Source of the DNA: Ephemerocybe angulata
Lineage: Eukaryota > Basidiomycota > Agaricomycetes > Agaricales > Psathyrellaceae
DNA: 64,000 nt
Assembly (NCBI GenBank): GCA_013368325.1
Contig: JAACJK010000226.1
Coordinates: forward strand, 310,001-374,000
Reading direction: 5' to 3'
Each line of letters starts with the position of its first letter. The stretch's first letter is position 1. Shown piece by piece: positions 1-12,355 of this stretch. Position numbers and translations under genes: made by a program. The notes below the pieces were generated by a model, which saw only the letters and a list, made by a program, of their open reading frames with translations, was not told where the DNA came from and searched no databases.

Positions 1-684
1 CAACGCCCTCAGGACTCAGGGCTTGGACCTGTCAGCGTCACCTACCCTCGAGAGTCGAACATCCATTCACAGAATACTCATCGTCCGATCCAGATCTTTA
101 CGGTAATAGTTTATTGTGGCGAGGAAGGAGGACCCTTCGTAGATGCAAACCGGGCAACGCAATCTGGTGGCGAGGACGAACAATAGCATACAAAACGGCA
201 TAGGACCCAAGGGTGACCTCTTTAATGCAATGTGAATGACGCATGGCTGACTGGACATCTTGGTCATATCAGATCTCATCTTTAGCTTCGACATACACGA
301 CCTCTACGGCAGTTCAGCTCCCCAATCGAATACTGTCTCCGTCTCCGAGACCAAGAAAGGCACCTAGCGTCGAGGTATCTATTGTATGCTACAACCCGCC
401 TCCAACAGGTCACCATGCACGATGCAATGGCACCACGTCGTAGTAGAGAGGGCATGCTATCTCGTACCAGCATGAAACGCCGGCGGTTCCGTCGCTATCG
501 CCATCATTTGTGTCGACCACAATCCTGAACTGAAGACTGTATCGACACCCCACGGCACGAAGACGGTACTTCGCCAACGAGGGCACTGGAATTGGAGGGT
601 CGACATCATCATGAGGAGGACAAATCCGAGATGCGACGCTTTTCCGCGTGGATATTACAAGATCTCAAGCTGGGATGCTACGAG
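1..684. other. No gene recognised
   Basis: Only short open frames on both strands. None shows a recognisable domain or a plausible spliced gene. It forms the upstream region of the RNR-like gene. Confidence 0.4.
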
Positions 685-690
685 TATAAA
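685..690 (+). promoter_or_regulatory. TATA box (TATAAA) of the RNR-like gene
   Basis: TATAAA lies 61 bp upstream of the candidate ATG at 751, the usual spacing for TATA promoters in this window. It supports, but does not prove, transcription from this point. Confidence 0.4.
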
Positions 691-750
691 GGGGAATCCA
701 GTTAAATAGGTCTTTATAGTTCAATTCCCCTGTTCGACTCCCGTACTGAC

Positions 751-3700
751 ATGGACACAATGGAAGACGAATTCAACTGCTTTGTTCACAAGCGTAGTAA
801 GCGTGCTCTCGAATAACACGGATGTACACCATCACTTACCCTCCCTGAATAGACGGGTAAGCTCAATGGACTTCTAACGGCATAGAAAGGTAATCTTCAT
901 GGCTCGAACCTCAACGCTTGCAGCTCGATAGAAGAATTCAGCGATAGAAAGGTCTGCACTTAAAAATGGACGAAATACTGATCCTGATCCCTACCTCACG
1001 AAACAAGCTTGCAGCAAGAATTCTGAACGTAAGTCGCCAAGATCCGAGTACAGATATCGGCTCCCCATACTGATAGTTTTTCTAGGCCATAAGCGCACAC
1101 AATCTACAAGGACAAGAAGAATCGCTCGTTCTAAGGTAAGCAACATGGCTTAGTACCAAGCGCACCATGAGGTGCCCACTCCACCATTAGGATGCTCTCC
1201 GCCACAAAGGCCCACGTCGGGGACGCCATAGACAGCAAGGATATAGATGTGAGCCATCTTCCTGATGTCGCTTTGCAAATAGGAGAACTCACTCTACGGA
1301 TTAGCCCTTAATGGCATCGCTGGCCAACTCGCTAGACTCAGTCAGCTCCTCATATAGCATCCTCGCAACCCGTCTCGAGCTGTCCTCAATCTATAGAGAA
1401 GCTGAAACTAGTTTCAGTTCCGCCATGGAAACCGCCAAGTTATATGGGCGAATATCAGGCCGCTTTATGGATCTTGTCAACCGAAATCGGAAGACATTGA
1501 ACTCGATGATAGAATTCGACAGAGACAACTACTTCACCTAGTGAGTGGCAATTCCTCGAGTTACCACAGCATACCGATGTCGCCGTAACAACAGTTCAGC
1601 ATTGCGATCCCTGCGCGAAAAATACCTTATCCAGAAAGGATGCGTCCTTGTCGAACGGCCTCAGTACCTCTGGCTTCGGGTAGCATTGCAAATGCATCTC
1701 TCGGACATGGAGGGTGTGAAGATAGCATACGACCTTATGTCTTGTCTCAAATACATCCAGACGCCACAATACTCACCTCGAGTGGCGCAACCACCCCAGG
1801 GATGATCTCTTCCTACCTGATGTCAGCTTTCGGAGATCGGGGAGGGCTCTTTTCTTCGCTGGAAAGGGCGGCCAGATGCGTCTCTACCGGTGGCAGCATA
1901 GGCGTAGGACTACAGTCCGTTCCGCTCAAAAGGTCATCAGCCTTCACGTCCGTCTTCATATACAGAATCTAACATGACCGCCTTCAGACGATCCGAACAG
2001 CAGGCTATGAAACCTGTCCTCGAACTGTTTGAAGCTGCGACGGACGTCCTCGACCTCGGTCGCATCCCTAACTCTGGTTCAGTAGCGCTGTACCTAGAAC
2101 CTTGGCACGGCGCTATTCAATCGTTCTTACACAAGTGCCAGCAACGTCGCGGTAACGAAGACGGATCGAAAAGCCCAATTTACGGACTAATGATCAATGA
2201 CTTTTTGTACGTCCCCATCTGCACGGCTACGGCCTCTGTGGCCTCTGTTAACGATACCCAGCATGCAGAGGGTTGAGATGGACGGTCTCTGGACAATGTT
2301 CTGCCCTTCGGATGCATCCCGACTCATCACTTCGCATGGACCCCAATTTGAGCAAGAGTATCTTCGACTAGAAAGCGAAGGTTTCGGAAAACTCACTATC
2401 AAGGCTCGGGTCCTATGGAACGAGATCATGGAAACCCAAGTCAAATTCGGCGGACCCGTTATTCTATTCAAGGATGCCTCAAACAGTACGTACTCCAACA
2501 TCTTGGTTTAACGACTGACTCACAATTATGTCTAATAAGGGAAAAGTAACCAACGCCATATTGGAGTCCTCACGCAGTCCAATTCGCTAGGAGACCATCT
2601 TCAACTAGCGGACCAGCAAGAAACAGCTGTAATATTCTCCGCCTCTATCGTACTTTCAGCATTTGTCGACACCAGCTGCCAGTTCGAGTTCAGCGAGCTC
2701 GGTAGGACGGTTAGAAACACAGTCATCTCCCTAAACCACGTCTTGGCGCAGTGTTACTACCCTGACAACTCTGCCAAGGCCTCTGCGTTTAGACACAGGG
2801 CCATAACGATCGGGGTTCAAGGATTGGGGGATACACTGGCGATGCTGGGGCTCTCGTACGAATCCGAGGCTGCTCGGACTTTCAACGCAGCAATCGCTGA
2901 AACCATATACTTTTCAGCCATGGATGAGAGCTGCGACCTAATCCGTGTACACGGGCCATACCCCCACTTCAACAGAAGCCCTAGTTCATCGGGATGGCTT
3001 CAGATAGACTACTGGGACGATCCAATCATATCCGGGCGCCACGACTTCAGTCAACTGCGCGAGAAAGTCGTCAAAGGATCCTGCAATGCACTCGTCACCA
3101 GCTACGCTCCTTCCAATAGTACGATTGAGCTCGCCAGCTGCTCGGAAGGGTGCGAGCCTCTGTCGGAGTAAGTCCCCTCGACTTCACCTTTTCTTATTCA
3201 ATCATACACAGAATATCAACTCACCTCTGCGAATTAGCCTTATATCCATCGAGAACACAAGTCTCAAAACAACACGAACTGTGGTATACAAGCACTTGAT
3301 GAAAACCCTAGAGGCCGCGGGTCTCTGGAGCGAAGACCTCCTCAATCGAATCATCTCTCAAGGCGGTGCGTCGTAGGCCCGATCTGAGATCGTGACTTTT
3401 CAATAACTCTATTTCCTTGATCCTGAATTATTTCTAGGCTCGATTCAGGGAATTGAGGATATCCCTAGCAAGACTCGCGAGATATTCAAGACAGCCTGGG
3501 AGATGGATCCCGAGAAACACATCGGCATGGCCGTAGCCAGAGCCCCTTTTATCTGTCAAAGCCAAAGTCTTAATGCGTACATGAATCATCCCTCCGTATC
3601 GAATCTTGTAAGTTTCCATACCTTCAACTATGTCTCCCAACTGAGGAACGAGACGCATGCACACTAGACAGATTTTGTCTTCAGCGCTTGGAAAGCAGGA

Positions 3701-3838
3701 TTGAAGACTGGCCTGTGCAACCTACGGTCAAGGTCTATATTGCCTGGCGTCGCTGCAAGGGTACCAGTGAAGGAAGAACAGACCGAGATGGCTTTGAAAG
3801 GGGCTGGAACCACACATGACCCTTACTACGTGTATTAA
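751..3838 (+). pseudogene. Ribonucleotide reductase large subunit (R1)-like, catalytically dead and frame-broken
   Basis: Clear R1 homology runs from about 1308 to the stop at 3836-3838 in pieces joined by short introns (for example 1541-1594). Landmarks in order: SYSILATRLELS, KTLNSMIEFDRDNYFTY, LVERPQYLWLRVAL, YLEPWHGAIQSFL, DGLWTMFCPSDA, GVQGLGDTLAMLG and GLKTGLCNLRS. R1 makes deoxynucleotides with a thiyl radical. Here the active-site cysteine of SSC is Tyr (1814-1816), the NLC cysteine aligns with Leu (2587-2589), and the AVCN cysteine is Ile (2630-2632). The radical-relay YY pair is Cys-Asn (3716-3721), and no C-terminal CxxC tail remains. A frame change near 1745, between DLMSCLKY and IHPDATIL, looks like a small deletion. 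The N-terminal exons (751-1307) are not resolved, so the start at 751 is a guess from the TATA box and an ATG followed by FVHKR. It could be a pseudoenzyme that later decayed. Confidence 0.75.
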
Positions 3839-5230
3839 CTATTGTCCATTTGTACGAGTAGAGAGCGAGTAACAGAACAGCTCGTTTATCTTACACCACT
3901 TGCGATTCGCCTTTCTTCATGTCCTCAGACAGTCCTTTCCAAAGGCACCATTCATGATCGGAACTATATCCAGTATTCATATATTTTCACTCCATTCAGT
4001 GAAAAGGCAGTGCGCGACTGGAACCCTTAGATGAACAAAAGCGACCCACCCGCCTGATTACACCACCTAAGGAAATCCTATATTCTCCCAGAGATAAGCC
4101 CATGCAGGGAGCCACCAAAAACTGTCACTTGCGCAGTGGCCGTTGCACCAGCGCGCGGCCTGTTTACGAGTCCGTGCCCTCTTGGCTGAGCTGCCCAGGA
4201 GTCTTCTTGTCCATAACGATTCACATTGTTCAATATACATACATAACTACTTAGGGTACAGGTAAATATAACTCTAGGATGGGAGTTTTGCTGAACACGA
4301 TGAGGATCTGAAGGTCTAGGGCGTGCACTACCGCATACATTTCCGACAAACGAAGGGCGGTTACATCCCCCCACCATCCTATTGCTGTAGTTAGGTGGGA
4401 CGGTAATTGGGGAGGCAAGTAGGATGTCCCTGCCACATGTGAGAACGCGATCGGCAAGCATTGAGGTACGCAAGACGAGTTACAGCAAAGTACAAGAGCG
4501 GATGATGGTACGCGTTCTTAGGGCCGTCTTATGTGGCTGCGGCAGGAGGGCATGTGAGCGAAGAGAATGTAGGGGAAACATGGAGACTTACCGTGGTAGA
4601 GTACATGAGGTACATGAGGGCAGCAGGCACAAGTGCTTAGCCGATGATGTGGCTTCGGAACCATGCGATGGGGAATGAGTAGTGGTTGGCGAACGACGAA
4701 ATTGTCGTGGTCCTACGCGATAACGCTTCTCATTCGGGCGTTGGGAAACCCAGGAGGGTCACAGCGGCGGCAGATTAGGCACAACTGGACTTGAGGGCGC
4801 AGCGAAGACGCCGGTCGAGGTGAAGAGCGAATCATCATCATGTTCGCAGCAGCGAGGGCCGTTGGTATTGTTACTTGGGCTAAACGGTGGCCGTCAGTCC
4901 TGCAGCTGGGCTTCTGTTCGGGGCAACCGACTTCCTGCACTGGCGTCGTGCAAATTTATTGCTATCCTCCATCCCTCTCCCCCTTCCCTTCCCCTCGTTC
5001 ATTCGTCGACCCACTTCCGAGCTTCATCGCCCGTTGCCATATCAGTTTCGCCTCTGTGTTCGGTTCCCAGCGACAGGCTTGGTAGCAGAGCGGCTGTGGC
5101 CCGTGATGATTGTGGTGGGAGGCCCATGGGCAGGCATGAAGCCTCCAACCTCGGGGCGTATGGGTATGCCTGAACCTCCAGCCTTGATCAACCACTTCTC
5201 CTTATCCTGCTCATCCTGTACACGCTTCTG
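3839..5230. other. Intergenic, nothing recognised
   Basis: Short open frames only, with no domain, repeat pair or RNA gene I could support. The mild pyrimidine-rich run near 4970-5010 is unremarkable. Confidence 0.4.
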
Positions 5231-5269
5231 CTACCCGTCTTCCGAGTTAGTACCGTCCGAATCCTCCGA

Positions 5270-6190
5270 GTCGTCTTGAATGGTGTGTGGGCAGGGCTGT
5301 CCGAGCCTGTAGAGCCCGGTGGCAGGACAGACTCGGTTCTCCAGGAAGGACGTGGGTATGGAGGGGTATTGGAACCAGGACCTCGCTGTCGGGGGACGGG
5401 GGTTTGTAGGAGACGGGTAGGTCAGAGCAAAATGGGAGCTCACCAGACAATCGAGCGGCAGGAGGATGAGGTAGAGCACTTGGAACCGAATATTGTCCGT
5501 TGGGATGGAGATCGTTCGGGGGGGCCGTGTTCGGAGCGTCCAAGGTGGAATCTTGGGGGAGTAGATGAGTGTGATGCATGGTGTAGATGGGTTGGGATGG
5601 GAGCTCACCGGAGAATCGACTGCCATGAGGAGGAGGTGAGTTTGGAAGGTGTGCGTCGGGATCGAATCGTTCGGAGCGCAGTCTTTCGAGAGTTCGAGGC
5701 CGAGGCTTGAGGGAGAAGGTGAGTGCGACGCATGGGTTAGATAGCGAGAGTTGGAGGCCGAAGCTTGAGGGAGAAGGTGAGTGCGACGCATGGGGTAGAT
5801 AGAATGGGAGCTCACCGGAGCACCGAGCGCCAAAGGGGAGGAGGTGGGGCTTTTCGAATCGAATATCGTCCGTCGGGGATGGAGTTGGATATTTGGTTGC
5901 AAGATACAGCCTACTCTCTAGCTAAGTTTCTGTTGGGCCTGTCACCTAGTCTTGAGGTTGAAATCTATTAAGCGAGGACAGAGGACGACCCAGGACGGTT
6001 GCCGGTGGCGATCGGCTCGACTTGGGTTTCGAACAGTGCTCATCCATCTTCGACGGCGTTCTCTAAGTGAGTCGTCATTCTGCTCACCCCCATGCATGAC
6101 ACTCACCTGCGCCTCTAAGATTCCGCCCTCTCTCCGCACACTGCGCTCACGGTCACCCATTTCGGTTGACGATGAACCCCGCAATCCCCT
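5270..6190. repeat. Degenerate repeat family, direct and inverted copies
   Basis: Segments starting GGGAGCTCACCRGA recur near 5430, 5600 and 5810. A 60-bp stretch around GAGGGAGAAGGTGAGTGCGA occurs twice in tandem (about 5708 and 5768). An inverted relative lies at about 6065-6175 (GTGAGTCGTC...CTCTAAGATTCC). Each copy has a splice-donor-like GTGAGT or GTGAGC on one strand, as if a short exon-intron piece had been copied. A long minus-strand frame across it (5231-5902) is Ser/Pro/Thr-rich and looks like a by-product. Confidence 0.45.
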
Positions 6191-7453
6191 ATGCAGTGGG
6201 GAGAGGTGGGGGCGTCAAAGAGGCCATCCTTCTGAGCGAGATCGAATCATGGATGAACGACAATGCTGCCGCAGTGTTGAACGGAACCGTCGGTGAGGAA
6301 GCCTCAGGAAGGCGACAGGTCACAGAGGAGGGTTCAGCGTGTAACTTTAAGATCTTCTGATTCAAACACCGGCAATCCTGGAGCAGTTCGGATCATGTGC
6401 ATGAGCGCTTGATTGCTAGCGCTCGGCCCTCACCGCCCCGCTCCGTTCCCAAGCATACTCTGGACCTCTCCCCACGTTTGGGGACTCGTTATGCGACGCC
6501 ATATAGCATTCGTCTTCCCACTCTTTCTGGATACTCAGCCTCTCAGTTCTCTCGTCAATGACACCTCAAATGGTCGTGGAGGGGTTGAAGGTATGTATGA
6601 TTGGGATAAACCAGATACGGTCCATACTGGTCGATCTTGCTCAACCGACCCTGAAGAACCCCAATGCAGAAGACTGGCCATTCGACTCGGCGGGCTCTTT
6701 CCCGTGCCGCGTGCTAGCACGGTCAGCAGTCGAACGATTTACGGTTGATGGTCCACCCTTGAGAATATGGCGGCCGCCTGAATCGCCGTCGAGTGCCAGG
6801 GATATCTTGGTTGAAGGCGTTTTCGGGCCATTGGTCGGTTTACGTGAACAAGAAGTATTGAGCAGACAAGTGTTAGAGGACGTAGTCATCGGGTGATGAC
6901 AGTTCGCTGCGTGCTTCAGCCTTCGGCGGCTTGGATGTTTTGGCCGAGAACGCGGAGGATTGGATGTGTTCTCGATGTACAGTTGGCAACAGCCTTCCAT
7001 GAAATGCTACTATTACCGACTTTACGATTCTTAAGGACTGCTCTGCGAGGGCACATCGCGGTGGATCTGATCATTTAACTTTGTGCCTGCTGGGAGAGCT
7101 CGCTCAAAGATGAGCAGCAGAAGTCTCGATCATTGAGTCAATGATCACTGACTAGCCTCGTTCTTTGAAATTTGGAGCCGTCCTTGCTTTAGAAATTGGG
7201 GATCGAAACAAAGAGAATCATAGCAAGAGTGATTGATGTACAACAGATATATATATCACATCCACGACCGTTGGGAAACTGTAACAGCATCGAATCCTTC
7301 CTCGTGTAAAAAACATTTGAGCGAAAAACATGCCCGAGCAATCTCCTGCAATGATTGAGCTCTCGACCGTCAGGCGACTATGGCCAATTGATGGGCCCAC
7401 CAATTCCTGTTCCCGATTCAGAGATCAGCTTCATATATACTTCGTGCATGAAT
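6191..7453. other. Intergenic, nothing recognised
   Basis: Overlapping short frames on both strands at 6413-7000 show no family resemblance, and no repeat partner was seen elsewhere in the window. Confidence 0.35.
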
Positions 7454-8509
7454 TTACGTACTCTGTTCTATCCTTTCAGTAGATCCGCAGGGCGAGGGGA
7501 CCTTCAAAGTCCATGTAGACTCAGCGAGGCGCGAACCATAGCCCCCTGCATCCGTAAAACGGACTGTGTACATGAGGAGGTCGGGATACGCTCGTGGAAC
7601 CGCCGGGCAGGAAGGATGCAATGGACACCGGTGTCGCCCTACCGCTTGTGTCGCGTTCCCGAACATGTACAGGCGAAATCCGGCAAGCGTGTCCAGTACG
7701 GGGACATCCAGGGTTGAAGACCTGTCGTCGGGGATGGGTAGAGTAAGCAGGCCCTTTCGCCTCTCGGTGAGGTCGGGGTAGAGGCAGACGGCGTCGTTCG
7801 AGGTGATGAAGTTCATGAGGAGGGTGGTCGGGGCTTCGATGATCAACTCGATGGGTGGGACGCGGGATTGCACGAATAGGATCTCTCGGTCGAGCGTCGA
7901 GTTGCGCATCCGGAGAATCTTCTCGACGTTGGCTCCATAGTGTTGGTATCCCAGCAATTGACATTTGCCGTATGTGAATATCGCGGTCTCGACAAGGCGG
8001 TATCCATTTCCACGATCGGCCGATGGGTCGTCGTCGTCGTACTCCTCTTGGTTTGGGGCGCCTAAGTCCGGGTGGCCCTGTCTAGTATACACTTCCAGGA
8101 CGCGTGGCATGGGCACGTCTTCCACAAAGATCCGAAGGGCAGCTATGCCGCCGATTACCGCGCCATGGTATTGCATCGACTCGAGGAAGGGACCTGGATC
8201 AAGCCCAAATTCCCGGAGGGTGTGCCGAACGCGAGCGGCGACCGGGTTGGTGACGAACTTTTCCAGGTGTCGGCAGGAGGCGTTTAAGGCGGAGCGGTCT
8301 GAGAAGGGGAGGAACGAGACAATGCGCAGCCCTAGATCGAGAGGAAGGCGGAATACTGGCGCGGCTTCGGGTGGCGCTGAAAGGAGAAGGAGGTTAGTTA
8401 TGGATGGATATGTGAGTATAAAACACTCACTATGACGCTCGCGACAGAAGTGGCACCACTCAAGCTCCTGTCGGTATGGGTAGGACTGGTGTACCCTTCG
8501 AAGACGCAT
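7454..8509 (-). CDS. F-box domain protein, two exons
   Basis: Exon 1 is 8509-8431 and exon 2 is 8376-7454. The 54-bp intron (8377-8430) has a GTGAGT donor and a TTTCAG acceptor, and joining gives 1,002 bp, a 333-aa protein. The N-terminus has a CHFC/RERH patch (about residues 18-25). An F-box-like segment follows at about residues 30-60: FRLPLDLGLRIVSFLPFSD then RSALNASCRHLEKFV. The rest has no recognised repeat or catalytic motif. F-box proteins bind Skp1 and act as substrate adaptors of SCF ubiquitin ligases; the target is unknown. The start is the first ATG before a clean donor. Reading straight through the intron also gives an open frame, but splicing removes a non-conserved insert just before the F-box. 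F-box genes are typically numerous and fast-evolving in agarics. Confidence 0.7.
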   Translation of the reverse strand: MRLRRVHQSYPYRQELEWCHFCRERHSECFILTYPSITNLLLLSAPPEAAPVFRLPLDLGLRIVSFLPFSDRSALNASCRHLEKFVTNPVAARVRHTLREFGLDPGPFLESMQYHGAVIGGIAALRIFVEDVPMPRVLEVYTRQGHPDLGAPNQEEYDDDDPSADRGNGYRLVETAIFTYGKCQLLGYQHYGANVEKILRMRNSTLDREILFVQSRVPPIELIIEAPTTLLMNFITSNDAVCLYPDLTERRKGLLTLPIPDDRSSTLDVPVLDTLAGFRLYMFGNATQAVGRHRCPLHPSCPAVPRAYPDLLMYTVRFTDAGGYGSRLAESTWTLKVPSPCGSTERIEQST

Positions 8510-8671
8510 TATTTATGGGGAGAATAAAAGAGGAAAAGAAAGGTTATATGTAGTTGGGGATTTGTAAGTTCGCACGGTACCGATTGGCCACCTCGACGGC
8601 TTGAGCAACATTAGTAGCCGCTCGGTCTCCTTCTAATAAAGAGTGATGCGTGCAGAATCGTGAAGGGGCGT

Positions 8672-9131
8672 GTGGCCCGTAGGACAGTACGCCCTTCAAA
8701 AGATAAGTTGCAACGTCTACGGAAAGATTGGGATGACATGCGTAAAACTACTGAAGCGACATACGGAGATAATATACGTGCGATGTTGGACAGAAGCCAG
8801 TAAAGTATTGAGCACCTACAGGAATGATAACGAGGCTGTCAGCATTAGTGCAAGTCTTTCAAGGAAGTGCCCACCTCGGAGATAAAATACTTACGAAGAA
8901 GCGTGGCCCGTAGGACAGTACGCCCTTCATAAGAGAAGTTGCAACGTCTACGGAAAGATTGGGATGACATGCATAAGACCGCTAAAGCGACATTCGGAGA
9001 TAATATACTTACGATGTTGGGGAGAAGCCAGTAAAGTATTAAACACCTACAGGAATGATAACGAGGCTGTCAGCATTAGTGCAAGTCTTTCAAGGAAGTG
9101 CCCACCTCGGAGATAAAGTACTTACGAAGAA
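8672..9131. repeat. Two tandem 229-bp satellite units
   Basis: Units 8672-8900 and 8903-9131 both begin GTGGCCCGTAGGACAGTAC and end with ATACTTACGAAGAA or a close variant. They differ at only a minority of positions, so the duplication is fairly recent. No coding potential is shared. Confidence 0.85.
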
Positions 9132-10030
9132 GCCAGTAAACTATCTTGAGATGCAAGATGCCTACAGAAACATCGGTGGGACTGTCAGCATCAGCGCGGT
9201 ATTCAGGGGCGGGCTCACCTGCAATGTTTACAGGGGCTCTCGAGGGATGAAAGATGCTTCCCCAAGAAGGGCTGGCGGAAGTTTGTGGGCACGATGCCTC
9301 TGAAAGCATCCAAGCAGCCATCGATGTATAAAGAAGAAGCGATTCATGGGATGTCTATGAATTGCAAGTAACGAACCAAGAGGGCGACGCCTCCAGAAGC
9401 ACTCGAGGGATGTACAATGGTTGCACAGAAGGTGTAGGGGATGAACCGTCACTGCGTTGTCTCCAGAAGTACAGAATAGGTGTCGTTCCATTGTATAAAC
9501 AAGCACTCGACGGACGAGCGATGTCTACGTAACGATCGCGCGGGCGGTTTCATCGGTGCGATGCCTACAGAGACACTGGTGAGCTTGTCAGCGTCAGAGA
9601 GCTATTCAGGGCGACGGGCGAACCTGCAATGCCTACAGATGCACTTGATGGATGAACGATGCCATCGCAAGAAGGGCACGCGAGAGTTCGAGGGTGCGTT
9701 GTCTCCGGAAGCACTGCACGAATGAAGAATGCCTGTGGAAAGTGCGGATTGGAGGAATTGTTGTTGCGTTGTGTCGAGAAGCACCCGGCGGTGGTGGGGT
9801 GCCTACAGAGACATGGGCGGGACGGTCAGCATAAGCGCGATATGCGGGGCGACGGGCGCACCTGCAATGCCTCCAGCGGCACTCGAGGGATGAACGACAC
9901 CTTCGCAAGAAGGGCACGGAGGACTTCCAGGTTGCGTTGTCTCCTGAACCATAACCCCCCGTTCGATATCGAAATCGCAGGCGAGCCCTCGTCAGTGCGA
10001 TGGATAGAGAAACACAGAACAACTGATCAA
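9132..10030. repeat. Degenerate continuation of the satellite array
   Basis: The motif CCTACAGAAACATCGG, then CTGTCAGCATCAGCGC, then CACCTGCAATG recurs at about 9160, 9561 and 9801 (the last two are 240 bp apart). It shares its core with the CTACAGGAATGAT / CTGTCAGCATTAG section of the intact units. The array therefore seems to decay from left to right. Confidence 0.6.
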
Positions 10031-10852
10031 TAGTTACACAAGCCAGGCAAGGCTTCTGATCTACAGTCCTGACACGCGCCCTTGGGGCATCCGTTGATAG
10101 CTGGGAACTCTATTTGTCGTTGTCGGCGCCCAAATTGCCGTGCTTGGGTATCCAGAGTTCGGGAAGGGGGTCGATGGGCGGATTGTCGAGTCTGCCATTT
10201 TGGAGGTCCTCGGGAGCAGGAACGCAGGGAACGACCTTGCCAAATGTGCGAGAGAAGAGCGACTGTCGCGGGTAGCGGTTGGGCACCGGTGAGGAGGGCT
10301 GCTTGGCGATGGAGTGGCCGTCGACGAGGACGTTGCGTCTGTCGAGTTGCTGGATTTGTTCGTCTTGCGGCGGTCAAAGGGTCCTACAGGCTTCCCAGCC
10401 GAGTTTAAGGCTGCTCGCGATCCAAGTCAGATTCGGCGTGTGTCACGGATGATTTACATGTTCATGGTATTGTCGGAGCCTCCATTGGGTGTTCCACCAG
10501 TCCCCGAGTACGACAATTTGCTGTAGGAGGTGCTTGAGGTTCTTGAGGTGCCGAAGGCGATGGTGTCAGCGAGTTCTGCAGACTGCGACGATGCAAATTC
10601 CGACGTTGGAAATCTGCGTGGGTGAGAAATGATCGCCCGCGGATCAGTGGCTGTGGGCCATTCCCTCACACGCGCATTAGTGGCTGTTCATTGCCTAAAG
10701 TCGCGAAATATTCTCGAAAGATAGGGACAGGAATTGTGTATTTATCGACCAACGTGTTCCCCCCTCTCCCTAACGTATCATAGGAGTACAGCATGCTGCT
10801 GTAATAGTGTTTCTTAGCTAAATACTCTCGTCCTAGGGCGCTGTACAGGCTT
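10031..10852. other. Intergenic, nothing recognised
   Basis: Short frames on both strands only. This is the 3' side of the cyclin gene. Confidence 0.35.
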
Positions 10853-11701
10853 CTAATACTGGGACGGGGAAGTAAATGCATATAACTGTGTTCGAAGCCT
10901 GCTTGTCAAGCCTGAGGACTGCACCCCCTCCATAACACTAAACAACCCCAATGAAGAGCCATCGTCCACGTCCTTGCCTGGAGTAAAGGGCTCGCAGGAT
11001 GTGACTCCCACCTCCGAAAGTCGCCTCCAGTACATGTCAGAAGGATATACAGGATAAACCGGACGATCTCGTGCAAAATCCACCGAAAGAGCCTGGCTAA
11101 ATCTCTCCAACGTGGCAGGGTCCACGGAAATCTCCCAATCCAACTTCTGTAGCATCTCCCGCACCATGGTATTCAACGCGCCGGTGCTGAAAAGACCCCC
11201 AGAAAGATCACTCCACGTACGAACACGGTAGGTGTTGTCGCAAAAGTAACTGGATGAGATAATGAGCGCCGTCGTGAACAGTCGGTGTCCGGACACCGCC
11301 CTTGCATCCGATCGATCCTTGAGCCTTGTGAGGAGCATGAGAGCCAGGGTGATCACGGACGAGTCGAATCTGGCGGAATAAAGGATCTTGGGTATATAGT
11401 GAAGAAGTCCAATTCGTGACCGTGATTGATGGGGAGACGAATCAGGACAGTCGAAGAGATGTTTTAAATATCTGTAGCACAGCCGTGATAATCCCTCGAG
11501 CCCGTAGAAAGGAGCAGGGTGTGAAGGAGCAGGGACCAACTGCCAACGATAAAGTCAGACGAATGTTCCTGAGGAGGAGAGCCAACAGATGATTCACAAA
11601 CTCACACCTTCACGGGCCTTGGGAGCCTTCCGGGGACGATCACGAGGCCCAGCTACGCGTGGCTGAGAGTTTGAAGCTCTTCGTTTCGCTCCTTTTCCCA
11701 T
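10853..11701 (-). CDS. PHO80/Pcl-type cyclin
   Basis: Exon 1 is 11701-11606 (32 codons) and exon 2 is 11539-10853. The 66-bp intron (11540-11605) has a GTGAGT donor in phase 0, and the protein is 260 aa. Exon 1 encodes a basic leader (MGKGAKRRASNSQPR). Residues about 78-190 match the cyclin fold of the Pcl/PHO80 group: IPKILYSARFDSSVITLALM, then a helix with HRLFTTALIISSSYFCDNTY, the characteristic RTWSDLSGG, and EMLQKLDWEISVDPATLERF. Such cyclins activate a Pho85-like CDK in phosphate, polarity or cell-cycle control; the partner here is an inference. It is transcribed divergently from the Helitron gene, with 654 bp between the two start codons. It looks intact, though the last 40 residues are not conserved in any way I can recognise. 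Confidence 0.75.
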
Positions 11702-12355
11702 AACGCGTCAATATCAAGAAGTTAATCTTTGAACGGGTTATGAAATGCTGCTCGTACCTCTATAATGCGGTCCTTGATATACTATCGAATCAGATCTTCG
11801 AACATCCTTTTCGGTAGGAGACAAGGGATCAACCCATCAAAAGAGTCGGTATCGAGGAATAAGGTTGCACTCACACGTCACACAGAGATGCCTTAAAGGT
11901 TGTCGACACCAGCCTACCAGTGACGACACCAGTCGAGGCTTTCCCTCGAGATCGAAGGACAGATCTAAGATCTGTCGCGCTATCATTGACCAAAACGAGA
12001 CACCAGCTTTTCTACAGTCCCCATCAGAAGTATCGAGGGACTTGGGAAAACTCGGTCGGGGCTCCTCACTGCCAGTACGCATCCAACTTCATCAACACAT
12101 ATGGCGCGTCTTCGACTTTTTCTCGCTGCAGGCAACGACAGGGAGAGCCATACTCTTCCAGAGCCAATGTCGCAAACTCACTCTAATAGCGGGGCCACTC
12201 GCACATCCCTGCACCAGTGATGGGATATAGATCAATCTTCGGCCTCAGGAACAGGTATAAATACGTCTTCTCGTAACTCTGCGAGCAAGACAAAATCCGA
12301 GTCAGAAGACGAGAGTCAAAGGAACCATTACGAAGGACCCTAACCAGAGAACGAC
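11702..12355. promoter_or_regulatory. Divergent intergenic region, cyclin and Helitron
   Basis: A TATA box (TATAAATA, 12256-12263) lies 93 bp before the Helitron ATG. No Helitron 5' terminus could be fixed here, so how much belongs to the element is unknown. Confidence 0.4.

Noticed and set aside
5231..5902. 223-codon minus-strand open frame
   Set aside because: Ser/Pro/Thr low complexity, overlaps a degenerate repeat, no domain and several alternative frames of equal quality. Taken as a chance frame in repeat sequence.
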